A DNA stretch of 64,000 nucleotides from Rhyacophila brunnea (GCA_022495005.1 JAGYXB010002069.1:2604001-2668000), one strand, 5' to 3'. Shown: positions 27,201 to 35,892, numbered from the stretch's first letter. Notes: generated by a model not told the origin, from the letters alone. Program-made: numbers and translations.

Positions 27201-27704
27201 TGATGTAGCAACCAAGCACCTTAGTGCTTGAAGAAAGAGTTTTAGAAAATAAAAAGAATCTTGACTTGCTCTGCCGTCATTATCTGAGAGTCAGTATTAG
27301 TAGGATCAGCGTCCTGTATATCTGAATTTTTTTATGACAGGAGAGGATGTGAGACTTAAGCTGATTTTGTAAACCAAAGTAGTACTCGTTCGCTGATATA
27401 ACTCCGCGCTTTATTAGTATCAACAACTCACTTGCACTTCTGATTATTTTTCAAACTCATGTGTTTTTATTTAAAGGTTTTTGGTGTCAAAGACGAAAGA
27501 CTTGGAGAAGAAATATGCGCGAGTGTTCGAGTAAAGGAGGGTTCAGACTTTGGATACAACCAAATGAAAAACTTCTGCAAAGGAGCTATCGCACACTTTA
27601 AAGTGCCTAAACTCCTAAAAATAGTGGACCAATTCCCGGTCACAGCATCAGGAAAGATACAGAAATTCAAGTTAAGAGAAATGGTGGAGAGCGGACGTAT
27701 TTAG
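6150..27704 (+). CDS. ACSF2: Medium-chain acyl-CoA synthetase, ACSF2-like (12 exons, complete)
   Basis: This gene encodes an AMP-forming acyl-CoA synthetase of the ANL superfamily, which activates medium-chain fatty acids with ATP and CoA; the vertebrate ACSF2 is mitochondrial. I joined twelve exons: 6150-6235, 10082-10262, 12380-12508, 13971-14191, 20220-20347, 20809-20915, 22209-22333, 23429-23597, 23723-23833, 24815-24957, 26730-26871 and 27477-27704. Every junction is GT-AG and in phase, giving 589 residues against about 615 in the human protein. Visible motifs are TSGTTGQPK (244-252), YGMTE (385-389), TGD (466-468), GRLKD (482-486), GGEN (491-494) and SGKIQK, whose K574 is the expected catalytic lysine. 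The first 30 residues are basic with no acidic residue, as in a mitochondrial presequence. Oddity: the usual PKG after the P-loop reads PKA. Introns are up to 6 kb and full of transposons. The start could differ by alternative splicing of intron 1. Confidence 0.93.
6363..6425 (-). repeat. tRNA-like SINE head, degenerate
   Basis: Read on the minus strand, the segment has the layout of a tRNA B-box region (TTCAAATCCTACATGG) with upstream A-box-like sequence. It is too degenerate to be a functional tRNA. Probably a SINE remnant. Confidence 0.3.
7617..7731. repeat. Hairpin MITE, family shared with 28655-28790
   Basis: Arms 7617-7663 and 7683-7731 are inverted repeats (GGATTTAAGTTATGTA with TACATAACTTAGATCC; GTCGTTTTTTTGCC with CGCCAAAAACGAC). 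The sequence GGAATTTGAATTTAAA just outside recurs inverted at about 28765-28785. Two copies define a small foldback family. Confidence 0.65.
8155..8205 (-). repeat. tRNA-like SINE head
   Basis: The minus strand contains GAGTTCGAATCCCACTCGG, a good pol III B box, but no complete cloverleaf is apparent. Likely the head of a truncated SINE. Confidence 0.4.
8615..8984. mobile_element. hAT MITE, 370 bp, perfect 8-bp target duplication
   Basis: The ends CAGTGACGTCCC and GGGACGTCACTG are inverted. The element is flanked by ATGTGAGG at 8607-8614 and again at 8985-8992, a perfect 8-bp duplication. It has no transposase. Part of its interior recurs at 354-800. Confidence 0.92.
9480..9645. repeat. Interspersed repeat, hAT-derived, three-copy family
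   Basis: The segment with TATTAGAGCAAATTTTTGAT, CACTTGGTCGAGCCGC and GCCTGGGCCCCTAGG is repeated at about 23100-23250. It is also inverted at about 21288-21400, inside a larger hAT-type element. Probably an internal or terminal part of one hAT family. Confidence 0.6.
10082..10262 (+). CDS. ACSF2: ACSF2 exon 2
   Basis: Encodes about residues 29-89 ([15 protein letters not shown] through TYSQVLEE), matching the SYVHG.....TVGQCLE region of vertebrate ACSF2. The acceptor AATGATTAG|G keeps the presequence frame open. A second AG at 10058-10059 would give a different N-terminus. Donor GAG|GTAATA, phase 0. Confidence 0.85.
10596..10821. mobile_element. hAT MITE, CAGCGCTCGAAAT family (copy 1)
   Basis: Starts CAGCGCTCGAAATGGAAAAG and ends with the inverse of the family's other terminus, ACGGTGCTCCGGTCCG. 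Same family as 15320-15547 and 43904-44128, but in opposite orientation to those and more diverged. The flanking 8-mers match at only about 5 of 8 positions, so it is an older copy. Confidence 0.8.
11935..12055. repeat. Repeat fragment shared with 43135-43250
   Basis: GTAATATTTGAGG, CTGAATTTCTTGCGTTTAAG and TCATTAAGTCATA, ending near TCTTGGTCTATGGCGACTGG, parallel 43155-43245. The family is unassigned. At the second site the segment forms a hairpin (GTCATAAACCAA with TTGGTTTATGAC). Confidence 0.5.
12380..12508 (+). CDS. ACSF2: ACSF2 exon 3
   Basis: Codes for residues 90-132 ([18 protein letters not shown], then [18 protein letters not shown]). This is the N-terminal AMP-binding subdomain, where vertebrate ACSF2 has GDRLGMWGPNSYAWV. 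Acceptor TTTTAACAG, donor ACG|GTAAAT, phase 0 at both ends. Confidence 0.92.
13318..13752. repeat. Left arm of 430-bp inverted repeat flanking exon 4
   Basis: This segment is the reverse complement of 15685-16112 at high identity. Shared landmarks include CTTCCCGACTAGCTAGACA, CATTATTGGTTGCTAGG, AATTCTGTTTTGTATGAAAA and AAATTTAAAAACGTTGTA. It includes an internal short palindrome, GTTGCTAGG...CCTAGCAAC. Superfamily unknown; likely two copies of one transposon in opposite orientation. Confidence 0.85.
13971..14191 (+). CDS. ACSF2: ACSF2 exon 4
   Basis: Codes for residues 133-206, starting [29 protein letters not shown] is diagnostic for the ACSF2 clade. It ends LDDKKM with phase 2 (GA|GTAAGT). 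This exon lies between two 430-bp repeat arms in opposite orientation (13318-13752 and 15685-16112). Confidence 0.95.
14463..14942 (-). pseudogene. 3' remnant of an RTE-like LINE reverse transcriptase
   Basis: The minus strand encodes the region just after the reverse transcriptase domain of RTE/BovB-type endonuclease-RTs: [20 protein letters not shown], then [14 protein letters not shown], then [10 protein letters not shown]. After a frameshift it continues [20 protein letters not shown] and [11 protein letters not shown] before a stop. It then runs into a GAAGAAGA-rich tail. Only the last roughly 480 bases survive and the frame is broken, so it is a dead 5'-truncated insertion in ACSF2 intron 4. 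Confidence 0.85.
15320..15547. mobile_element. hAT MITE, CAGCGCTCGAAAT family (copy 2)
   Basis: A 228-bp element from CAGGGACCGAAATGGACCG to CATTTCGAGCGCTG. It is bracketed by a perfect 8-bp duplication, CTAATAAC (15312-15319 and 15548-15555). It lies close to the right arm of the large inverted repeat. No coding capacity. Confidence 0.93.
15685..16112. repeat. Right arm of 430-bp inverted repeat flanking exon 4
   Basis: Reverse complement of 13318-13752, starting AACAATTACAAGATAA and ending AAGAAAAACGTT. The arms are about 1.9 kb apart with exon 4 and the LINE fossil between them, so intron 3 and intron 4 sequences in the pre-mRNA can pair. Confidence 0.85.
16639..17107 (+). mobile_element. 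Unassigned ~470-bp interspersed element, copy 1
   Basis: Runs from CCGACTGAAGAGG to AATCTAAAGATGGCGGT and is flanked by a 9-bp direct repeat, GGTCAGCTC (16630-16638 and 17108-17116). Two more copies lie at 44459-44961 and 55418-55893, all in the plus orientation. No terminal inverted repeat, poly(A) tail or convincing frame was seen. Confidence 0.8.
17389..17683. mobile_element. TIR element with tRNA-like core, copy 1
   Basis: Long inverted ends: AACCAATAGAAAAAATCTTC near 17421 and GAAGATTTTTTCTATTG near 17631, with outer ATAATTTTGAAAACACTTCT and AGAAGTGTTGTCAAAATTAT. The core includes CCGATCGCCAATAGTAACTC and a B-box-like GGTTCGATTAC. A second copy lies at 19628-20022. Confidence 0.75.
18150..18830. 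mobile_element. Foldback element of inverted 15-bp minisatellites
   Basis: About ten tandem units of GAAATCCCGAAAGCC and variants (18163-18330) face about eleven inverted units (CGGCTTTCGGGATTT type, 18655-18825). Between them lies a 325-bp centre that is itself made of inverted and repeated blocks (AATAAAAAATAC.AACATCAATAATTG; AAATTGCGCAA; ACAAGAGAGACAAA). Units vary at two or three positions, so neither arm is a recent expansion. Frames through it give Lys/Ser/Arg-Pro or SGFR repeats that are by-products of the DNA repeat. Resembles Foldback-type transposons in design; no transposase. Confidence 0.9.
19154..19358. mobile_element. MITE with 45-bp TIRs (GGGGCCTTTGTACTATG)
   Basis: GGGGCCTTTGTACTATGTTT, continuing to AATGAGTC, is inverted at 19313-19358 (GACTCATTGGCTCTGGGGCG to CAAGGGCCCC). 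About 115 bases lie between. A short partial repeat of the left end (AGGCCTTTGTATTCGAATAAA) precedes it. Only this copy is seen in the window. Confidence 0.8.
19628..20022. mobile_element. TIR element with tRNA-like core, copy 2
   Basis: Same ends as 17389-17683 (AACCAATAGAAAAAATCTT and AAGATTTTTTCTATTGGTT) and the same CCGATCGCCAATAGTAGCTC block. An extra segment at 19690-19755 has a minus-strand B box (CAGGTTCGATTCCCG), as if a SINE lies within the TIR element. About 200 bases upstream of exon 5. Confidence 0.75.
20220..20347 (+). CDS. ACSF2: ACSF2 exon 5, P-loop motif
   Basis: Codes for residues 206-249 and ends in YTSGTTG, the ATP-phosphate-binding signature of adenylate-forming enzymes, with the last Gly split by the intron. 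The acceptor TGTTTTCAG is strong and the donor is ACAG|GTAAAT. It follows a 6-kb intron holding most of the repeats of this gene. Confidence 0.95.
20408..20782. mobile_element. MITE with TIR AATTGAAGGCGTCCCCGG, next to exon 6
   Basis: The left end AATTGAAGGCGTCCCCGG with GGGGTCTATAT is inverted at 20751-20782 (ATATAGACCCGTTTTCCGG to CCTTTAATT). Related to the nested element at 4979-5244. It fills most of the 461-base intron 5 and ends 26 bases before exon 6. Confidence 0.85.
20809..20915 (+). CDS. ACSF2: ACSF2 exon 6
   Basis: Codes for residues 249-284 ([16 protein letters not shown] through HTLCLQ), continuing the P-loop motif. The canonical Gly after PK is Ala. A MITE ends about 26 bases upstream of the acceptor, so the polypyrimidine tract lies just outside the element. 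Confidence 0.95.
21068..21808. mobile_element. hAT non-autonomous element, 741 bp
   Basis: Left end CAGCGATTTCAAAACTGGGG, right end the inverse of CAGTGGTTTCCAAACTTTAC, the usual hAT terminus. The flanks CTATAAAG and CATAAAG suggest a decayed 8-bp duplication. Includes GGGAGGCGC repeats near both ends and an inverted copy of the 9480-9645 repeat. No intact transposase. Confidence 0.75.
22209..22333 (+). CDS. ACSF2: ACSF2 exon 7
   Basis: Codes for residues 285-326 ([16 protein letters not shown], then [12 protein letters not shown]). This is the PLYH/F.G region lining the substrate tunnel in the family. Acceptor TGTTTCAG, donor AA|GTGAGTG. Confidence 0.95.
23100..23255. repeat. Copy of the 9480-9645 repeat, intron 7
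   Basis: ACTGTTAGAGCAAATTTGTT, ATCTGGTCGACCCGCC and GTCCGGGCCCTCAGG correspond in order to 9530-9620. It ends close to a C-rich run at 23253-23261. Confidence 0.6.
23429..23597 (+). CDS. ACSF2: ACSF2 exon 8
   Basis: Codes for residues 326-382 ([15 protein letters not shown], then [14 protein letters not shown]). GTPTM.VD and the GG.P turn match ACSF2. Acceptor GGTTGCAG, donor AAG|GTAACC. Confidence 0.95.
23723..23833 (+). CDS. ACSF2: ACSF2 exon 9, YGMTE motif
   Basis: Codes for residues 383-419 beginning [17 protein letters not shown] is the adenine/acyl-binding motif of the superfamily. The preceding intron is only 125 bases. Acceptor TTCTTTTCAG, donor AAA|GTAAGT. Confidence 0.95.
24815..24957 (+). 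CDS. ACSF2: ACSF2 exon 10
   Basis: Codes for residues 420-467, with [19 protein letters not shown] (vertebrate GELCIRGYCVMLGYWG) and ending KWLHTG. The Gly of TGD is split by the intron; Asp468 follows in exon 11. Confidence 0.95.
26088..26170 (+). repeat. tRNA-Ser-like SINE head, degenerate
   Basis: GATGGCCGAGTGGCTTAAGG is a typical tRNA A-box region, and GGGTCGCGGGTGCAAATGAC is a degraded B box about 70 bases later. The broken B box and missing acceptor-stem pairing argue against a functional tRNA. Confidence 0.45.
26440..26701 (+). repeat. tRNA-derived SINE, copy in ACSF2 intron 10
   Basis: The B box GGTTCGAATCC (26492-26502) is followed by the family body (GGACCTAATAGGTTGA, TCCATTTCTCGTTA, CCGTGGAGGCCCATATG, GGATCGGACATGGT) and a GAAGAAGAA tail. 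The same body occurs at 50845-51070 on the same strand and at 47243-47470 and 53582-53835 on the other. The 3' tail resembles LINE ends of the RTE type, suggesting which LINE mobilises it. Confidence 0.85.
26730..26871 (+). CDS. ACSF2: ACSF2 exon 11, hinge motif
   Basis: Codes for residues 467-514, with [17 protein letters not shown] and [13 protein letters not shown]483 and K485-D486 form the hinge between N- and C-terminal domains in the family. Acceptor CTTCCGCAG, donor CAG|GTATGT. Confidence 0.96.
27063..27255. repeat. Repeat shared with 54190-54365
   Basis: CCATCTCCACCCGCCATGTA, GCACGGGACTGATGTAGCAA and GTGCTTGAAGAAAGAG recur in the same order at 54190-54365. Non-coding; unassigned family, possibly a LINE 3' end. 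Confidence 0.65.
27477..27704 (+). CDS. ACSF2: ACSF2 exon 12, catalytic lysine and stop
   Basis: Codes for residues 515-589 ([15 protein letters not shown] to the end). [11 protein letters not shown] contains the lysine (K574) that acts in the adenylation half-reaction. The stop TAG is at 27702-27704. Acceptor TATTTAAAG, phase 0. Confidence 0.96.
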   Translation, partial: VFGVKDERLGEEICASVRVKEGSDFGYNQMKNFCKGAIAHFKVPKLLKIVDQFPVTASGKIQKFKLREMVESGRI

Positions 27705-27763
27705 GAAATAAGTTCAGAGACAAAGTGCCAAATTACCGATAGTCGTACGGTGCAATATAATAT

Positions 27764-27769
27764 ATTAAA
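27764..27769 (+). promoter_or_regulatory. Candidate proximal poly(A) signal of ACSF2 (ATTAAA)
   Basis: ATTAAA lies 60 bases after the stop codon and is the nearest plausible signal. No clear GU-rich element follows, so it may not be used. Confidence 0.3.
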
Positions 27770-28654
27770 TTGTACAAAATATTATTAACCGGTTCTATGC
27801 CTTCAGCGAGTTTTATCGCTCTAAGAGGCCGTGATCGACTATCTCATCCGACTTTAAAATCAAATTACTGCCACTGTTGATTAATTTGCATAATTTAAAA
27901 AAAAAACACACAGTGACATCTGTTTGAACAATTATTGATATTACAATGATTTTAGTAAGAGCTTCGCTCTACATTTAATGTGTGTCGTTCAAAATCTGCG
28001 ACCTGTCAGATACTGCAATAGTAATATCGTGAGACATAGAAAAGGTTAATATGCAATGAATGATAAAAAATAATTTTATTATGAATAGATACATGCTAAC
28101 TAAATTGAATATTATAAATTTATACATCCATAAATATTAATATGTGAGAATTTTAGTGTTATTTAGGACATCTAGTGATGAAATCACGAAATATGTGTGA
28201 TTTCACCCAATTTTTAGGAGTGATATTCAACTGATATTCTAAATATTAATGATATTCTAAAAAACAAATCTATTTTTATTATTTGTCTGAGTACTTCGGC
28301 AGAAGTATTATGTCTTTGGTTTTTCAGAGCATTATGATTTTGTTCATTGAATCACATAATCCTTCATGATAAGTCATCTTCACTATATTTAATAAATATT
28401 CCTGGTACATATTTAGAAGTCTCGCAATTTTTATTGTTGTATGGGATATTTGTTGGATTGATTTTTTAATTAATAATTAGATGTGTAATGGGTGCAAGAA
28501 TCTTCCATGGAGGTGGATATTTGATAATACTAGCGCAGGATCAGTATCAAAACTAACAGTGATTTACCATACTCTTTTATTATCATTTATCAACTTAAAC
28601 AAACAAATTATAATTATCTGTAGGCACTGAGGCATTATAAATTAAAAATTTAAA

Positions 28655-28790
28655 AATTCCAATTGATTTAAGTTTTGTACTATGCCATTTGAGTATGTAT
28701 GTATTGTACTATTCCAATAATTATTGAGTACCCAAATGGAATAGTGCAAGACTTTAAATTCAAATTCCATCAAGTAACCTAAGTCTATAG
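28655..28790. repeat. Hairpin MITE, second copy of the 7617 family
   Basis: GATTTAAGTTTTGTACTATG at 28665 pairs with GGAATAGTGCAAGACTTTAA at about 28738-28760. The outer TTCAAATTCCATC matches, inverted, the sequence at about 7600. Confidence 0.6.
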
Positions 28791-29937
28791 TAACTATTAA
28801 TTTTATAAACAATAACACTTGAAAGAAATACTTTCAATTTTTCATTCGTCGTAAAAATGATAAATTTTTGTCTTCTTTTGGACATTTATTACACTCATAG
28901 CCAAACTGTTCTAAAAACCTATTGCATGACAGTTAAGAGAACTACGCTTCCCTTTAAAGCACAGGTATTCATGTAGGCCAGGAGTTATACAATACAATTC
29001 AAGTGTTATAGAGCCTGTATAGGTTACGTGCATTTATTGGCACCAATTGCGTGTAAATTTAACTATCGCGATAATGACTGTTTACACAAAAAGTGCTGAC
29101 TGTCTCGCCAATCTCATTCTTCAAGTGTAAGCGAGACGCGTTGTTACCATTTTATGGTGTTATTTGACTGGTAGTGAAAATTGTTAAACATCAAATTAAT
29201 ATGCTCTGCTCGGTGAACTTAATTTTTTTTCCGGCAGGTTCGCCACTGTCATTCTACTGAGCAGGCGCAGATATGTCACAAGTTCCAATTGTCGCGTGAA
29301 AATTCAGAAACTGCTGAACTTTTTGATCCATGCATGCAATCTTGCAACTTGCACGATATTATGTGCATTTTCTTGTTATGATTTGTAAAAATTTGAGCAG
29401 TGAATTCAAAATCTCAATAAAATTATATAAAGTATTATAATAACTGAATGTAGACGCTTTTTACATTTTCACAACTAAATTTATATGTGGCTTTAGTAAG
29501 ATTTACCAAAATCCATCCCATAACCAACTGGGTTGGACATGCATGTACTAGTTAGCATCTTCAATGAAAATCGATTTTTTTAACGAATTTTACACAATAG
29601 ACTGATGACAATATTGTTTTAATATTGAAGCGGACCACTGTGCTGTCTACTATGCTGGTTATGCGGCAATTGTTCTAACCTAACCTATCAACACAAGGGA
29701 TAGAAATACAATGTGAAAGAGATGGAAAGGGTACCTTTCAATACCTATATTAGATCCCAAATGTAGTCTTATCTATGTTAATGCCTCAATGATATTTATT
29801 ACCTATGTATGTATTGATATTAGTAGTATTTCTTATGTATGAATGTATAATAAGTATTGTGTAGTGTTTGTCCAATATGCCAATTGAGTTTTCATTTACT
29901 ATTTTAATGTAAATATTTTTATATCTTTTGATAGTGC

Positions 29938-29943
29938 AATAAA
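29938..29943 (+). promoter_or_regulatory. Candidate distal poly(A) signal of ACSF2 (AATAAA)
   Basis: GTGCAATAAAATACG is a canonical signal in a unique AT-rich context 2.2 kb after the stop, followed by a T-rich stretch (TTTATTTACTCTCC). Confidence 0.4.
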
Positions 29944-30356
29944 ATACGATTTATTTACTCTCCATCTGCTTTCTTCTTTACTCCAATCCTAATGATGAAC
30001 ACTCAAAAGTGTATTATATGAGTGTGGTGAAAGAATTTGGACAGGAATTTTGAACAATTATTTTACGTCTGGTTTGTTACACAACACGTTTGTTATTTTC
30101 TTCTTCTATTGGCAACTCCGAAAACAAAATGGCAGCTTGCATTCTGTTTACATAACCTATGTTATGTATTTCACGGTGTTTTATGATAATTATTTATCTT
30201 AAAAATAATTCTTTTTGGCTACCTACAACAAATTGACAAGGGAGACTTTTGAAATTGACATTGCATAGATATTTATTTATAGTTAAATTCTATATTTTTT
30301 AAATCTTAATTTTAATTATATACTATCCAATCCTATGAATTTAAGAAGGTAGTTAA

Positions 30357-30715
30357 GGGCCCACATGCCCAACGAAGGTCAAAATGGAGTTTTTATGGTA
30401 TTTTCAAAGCATTAGCCTGAACACTCCTTAATGTAGATAATCTATTTATTTAATTTTGAAGCCTTATTATCCTTTATATTTATTTTAAACATTTTATGAA
30501 TGCATTAAGTATTTTTATTACATAAAATAGTATTCTTTTAAACCTCTCGATCTAATGTTATAGAATATAGTCATATTTCAGTACATCCATGCGCAGTGGT
30601 TGTTAAGATTCGACAAATCAAAAAAGGATTTTTTTTTCGGTTCGGTACATGTTCAAACACGCGCGTTAACATGATCTTATTCCCTACTTCAGTTATAGTT
30701 TGTCAATTATTAATC
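30357..30715. mobile_element. piggyBac-like MITE, rearranged copy
   Basis: TTAA at 30353-30356 precedes GGGCCCACATGCCC and a body matching 62624-62880. From about 30640 the sequence switches to the inverted other half of the element (ACATGTTCAAACACGCGCG), so this copy is internally rearranged. No right TTAA was found. Confidence 0.7.
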
Positions 30716-30759
30716 AAAAGACCAATTTCATACGTTATCTCTTTAGAAGGTTTTTTTCA

Positions 30760-33700
30760 ACATCTTTAAGTGTGAGATCTTGTTGATGTAATGTAGGGTT
30801 TTTTCTGAATAAAACAAAAATGTAACATGTGCCTAACTTAGTTTATTTTCAATACTCTTCTATGTTAAAATTACATATCTATAGACAAGGTAATTTCACA
30901 AAGATACTCCAAGATATAAACATAACATCAATTAAAATATTGAATTGGAATGGATCTTATTCACATCTAAAATTTAAAATTACCGAAATATCATACACAA
31001 TAATATAGAACTAACCAACTAACGATAATAGTTTCATGAGAAATATTCAATGCAATAAGAAATAGTATAAAATAAATAATAATGAGAAATACAATAAATT
31101 TAATTTAATAATATATAACTATTGAAGATATTAATTATATAAAGTGTTGCCAACAAATAAACGAATTTATTCCCAAATAGTCGAAAACGTTAAATATGGT
31201 GAGAATTGCAGTATACCCGAGAAGTTAAGATTATGTACATAATTTATTTACTTCGTACAGGTATGACAACTTTCCAATTATTAATGACTTTTGGGAAACA
31301 TTATTATGTACATTGTACACATTAAAACATAATATATTAATTAATTTGTTCAGTGAAATGAGTATGTAATGAAATTTTAATAATATAGATATAGGTGATT
31401 ATTACAGATATTATTTTTTTATTGAAATTCTACGATGGCAAGGCTTGCATGATACACACAGATCAAACGATTAAGATCAATAAATATATTTTTCAAAACA
31501 GTGTATTCCATATTATTATATTAATAACAAAATAATACCAATTAGTTTATTTTATTACCTCCATAAATAATTAATGGAAGTAATATGTACAAAAACTAAT
31601 TGTGATTATTTTATTCTAATAACCTTTGATGAAGGATTAATAATAATAGTAAACAATAATAATTACTATCATAATATTATTATGTTCAATCGCCATTTTA
31701 TATAATACTAATGTCATCTAGAAACTACAAATTCAGCATGGCGGAATCCGTTATACTTTATAAAATATCAAAATATTATTATTCCCAAAGAATGTTTTAC
31801 ATATATTTTATTATTAAGCCTATTTACAAACAAAAAAAATCCAAATATATTACTCGATTCAGTGTCAAACGGACCTGAGAGATTTTAAAATTTTTAATTT
31901 ACATTACAATAATATATTAATATAATTTATTCTTGCGAAACTAATAAGGCTGACTGTACGACCTTAAAATTATAAAAACGTTTCGGCTGATGCCTCCGTC
32001 TGGCGGTGGACTGACCACAGCACACGACGATAATAAAGTGTTTATTCACTTACAATTTTAGGTTATGTCACATGTACAAGACGAAGAAAATATATATATA
32101 TATATTTACAATGACAATTCGCACGTACAAAAAGACAATATTATGATTTTAATACTCTTTTGAAAAACACCTTAAGAATTGCAAACCAAAATTTGGATAG
32201 GGAACATTAAGAATAGAATAATTATAAAAAATTTGAATCAAAAATAATTAACATAATTCAAAATAAATGGAATTCGAATTATCTCCTGAATTAATTTCCT
32301 AAATTCAGTAAAAAAAAAATGTGTTAATTATCTTTTAAAATACATAATGTGATTTCTTGCACATGGGTATTTATAATAAACAATAAGAAAAATAGTGTTA
32401 GTACAATGACATCCCATCAAGAATTAAACAATAGACAACAATCATAGTAAAGAAATAACAGTACAAAGACATTGTTATTTGTAGATATATTGTTAAGTAT
32501 GTATTTATAATGACAAATTAGACAGATGTTTTTGTTATGTTTTACGTTAGCTAGAGAGCTTTCATAAGCAATTGTAAAAAAAGTTTAATACCTATATAGA
32601 TAAGTAAATTAAAATATGATTTATAAAAATGATTGCGAAGTTTAAGCAGCCATAGAGTATCTAACTAATTATTGATTATATTATTATTTTTTAATATTTC
32701 AAACAGATAGCTTTAGTTTGCGTTGAATATCTACAAATACTTATAAAAGAAAGCCGCACTTGTTAAAGGTAAAAGCTAAAGTTATTTTTACGCGCGCAAT
32801 ATACAGCAATTCACTTTGAATTATTAGTTTCATAAAACTTTGGAAATGTAACAATATAAATATATTAAATGACGGGGCAACATTTTACACAATAAGGAGG
32901 AGAGGATACAAACATTATTTTTTTACAATATCAATAATATTCTTAAAGATCGACAACAAATATAATATTATTTTGATTAAACAGCTACGTATTTATTTTA
33001 TTACAAACTTGAATACTGTTTGACTAGTTTTTCTTTTACACCAAAGTGTGATCAAGATTAAAAAAAAACTATGTAAGTATTTGAAATTATTCAATTATTA
33101 AAATCTATTTTGAGTACTGATTATTCATTAAAGTGCATCCCGTGTTAAAGTAACAATATTTTTAGTAGAAACTATTCTTAATTTGCTGTATCACCTGTAT
33201 AATAATACGTGATAGTTATTTTTACTAATTTAATCATTACATTCATAATGTGATATATGTATTTGAGATATACGATATACACCAATTACATACAATGAAA
33301 AATACCTTACTCTCTTCCAAGTAGAATGTAACACATGACAGATTGATACAATGTGTCACAATATACCAAAATGAAGATTGTTACATTTTGGTATATTACA
33401 ATTATGTCACACATAACTAACAATTGATACTTACACACAATGCTGCATTAGTATAAACGAGAAGGGATGTAATTTTTCTTCTAAGTAAACAGGGATAAAA
33501 TTATTTATTAGTTTACCATATTGTTGGCTTTAATAAAACAGTATTCTGAGAAAAAATTATCAAGATGCAAAATCCACACCACCATTTATTATAATCTAAC
33601 GAAGCTAACTTATTGACAGACATATTATCATTATAGCGATTAGTAATCTATTTGGATGATTGGATCCTACGATCGTAGTTTCTTAGCCTAAGTATAAAAA

Positions 33701-35440
33701 AATCTATAGGTCCTTTATTTAAAAATATTGTAACTTGCTGAGAGCATACGAACTTGTCTGTTACGAATTTATATTTATGTCAAGAAATAAAAATTAAAAT
33801 GACAGAAAATAATATTATTATGATGCTTTCTAGAACTAGACTCGAGTCAGCAAAAATATTAGCTATATATAAATATATTATTATTATTTATAAAATCACT
33901 ATTGTCAGCTTATTTTATAAATAAATTAATGATAATCACAAAATTGTCTTTAATATAATATTCATTTGATTAAAAAATAATATAAACAATACGAAAGTGT
34001 ATCCATAACTTTCTATGAAATAAATTTAAAATGTGAAGGATCTTTACACTTGGATTTATAATGAACTGAATTGGTTTCATAATAAAATTATTAAAAAAAA
34101 AACACAAAATGTTTAAACAGTATTTGTATTTTTGTATAGACAAATGATACTGAATATAATAAAAATATTTACTAAAATAAAACATCATAGTGGCAGCATT
34201 GAATATGCCCAGATTTTATAACAATTAAAAAATATGGTTTTAACAGTCAATAACAAAAAAATAAACATGCATTACCAAATGAAATTTTATTGACAGGGTA
34301 CTTGCAAACTTTGTTTGGTTGAAAGCAAATCGTTTTAAAAGAGCGTGAACATTTTATTTTATGATTTAATGGACAATTTAAAGGTTTGTGTATAGTGAAA
34401 TATAGAGACAGTAAGGTTGAGAAGGAAACTAAGGAAGGCCTTCATTATTATAATTAAGGACAAAATAAAAAGATATATATGAATAATTGAGTGAAACAGA
34501 TGTTTAAAAAATCTGTACGAGCAAAAATACTTCTATGAAACATGTAACTAATTATTAGCAGCACAAATTTATTTATGTAGGTATTTAAAAAGATTTTAAT
34601 ATTTTATATTTAATCCATAGACAAAAATGGAAAAAAAGTGACAGTTTGTGTTTCAAATAAGGAATTTCACTGACAGCTAAATACACTGTCTTTTATTTAA
34701 TGAATAATAAAAGAAAAATTATTAAATGGTTTATTTACTTTTAATAATTATCTCATTTAGTGCTAACGCCGCGACTGGCGCGTTTGCGTAAGTTGGCCAT
34801 TCGATATAATTAACATGATATTTAAATGTGGTAATTAAATATTAATAAACAGATCAGCAGTGATTGTTGTGTTATGTGTTAAGTATGTCATGTATAAAGA
34901 AAATAGGTCATTCAATTCTGTCATACTTTTGTTCATATTTGGCTTGGACTGCTATTAGTTAGTAAAATGTATGTATGAATATTATATATTATAGCCAATA
35001 ATAAACAGTAACAAACATCATTTAGTTCAGAAATTGAAGACAATTGTAATATTTATAATAAGAAGTAATATGAAATGAGAAAAGACTATAAATTGGAAAG
35101 ACAAAATTTGACAATTTCCTCAGGGACATTCTTGAGTGTCAAAAATATATTACAATACTATTTTAAAATTACATTTAATGAGATATAAAATAAATACAAA
35201 ATACAGGTACGAAATAAAGACGACTTCTGATTTTCGATAGCTGGCTAACGCAGAATCAAAACGGAGGCTCCATTACCAATCAATATAATAATTAATTTTA
35301 TCATCCTAATGACGCAAAAAATTTGAGTGGTATCATTAATTACATTATCATTGAGACAAGTTGACTTTATGTTATTAACACCAACTTCAATATCGGTTCG
35401 ACACCATAATAAATGTTTTTTTTTTAATACGACACCACGT
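30760..35440 (-). other. Repeat-poor AT-rich stretch, possible long 3' UTR
   Basis: In 4.7 kb I find no copy of the repeat families that crowd the rest of the window and no credible frame. On the minus strand, downstream of the MTUS-like gene, five UGUANAUA words (plus-strand TATNTACA at 31232, 31305, 31584, 31821 and 32103) cluster within 0.9 kb. It may be an extended 3' UTR of the minus-strand gene; that is inference. Confidence 0.35.
33352..33412. repeat. Hairpin in the repeat-poor stretch
   Basis: TGTGTCACAATATACCAAAA at 33352 pairs with TTTTGGTATATTACAATTAT then GTCACAC (33386-33412), around a loop of about 14 bases. Confidence 0.6.
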
Positions 35441-35443
35441 GTA

Positions 35444-35453
35444 TTTATTTATT
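35444..35453 (-). promoter_or_regulatory. Tandem AATAAA poly(A) signals of MTUS-like gene
   Basis: On the minus strand two overlapping AATAAA hexamers occur 440 bases after the stop codon, followed by a GU-rich GTGGTGTCGT about 12 bases on. They are the first such signals after the stop and make a good 3' end. Confidence 0.55.
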
Positions 35454-35892
35454 CACATTATCAATGGTAGAAAATTGCAAATGTTTTATAGAAGAAAAGT
35501 AAAACAAACAGACTAGACATGAAGACTCGCTCTCCTGCCAATCGCGGAGCCGCTTCGATGAGACTAACAGGGCATCGTTCGGCTCCGTTTCTTCATTCGT
35601 CGAGTAAAATACACCTCGAATGTTCACCGTGAAATAAATATCACTTCACTGAGCGTTCACCCATAATGATTTCGTTTTTTTTAAGTAATAATATGTAATA
35701 TTAAATACAACCTCTGGCGTTTAAGATTCATGTGTACACTTTGAAAAATAAATATAATCGAATCCGACGCTAGGACACTTCATAAGTGCGTGTGCAAACA
35801 AAAATATACTTGCGGTATAGTTAAATAATAAATTGCAGCGTGTCAGCTGCGTTTTAAATGAATCGAAAGTGACCCATTTAAAAATCCCAATT

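Larger units (their letters stand above)
27705..30352 (+). other. Probable ACSF2 3' UTR and flank
   Basis: No gene is visible. The segment includes a hairpin MITE copy (28655-28790) and otherwise unique AT-rich sequence. A good AATAAA at 29938 suggests the 3' UTR could extend about 2.2 kb. Confidence 0.4.
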
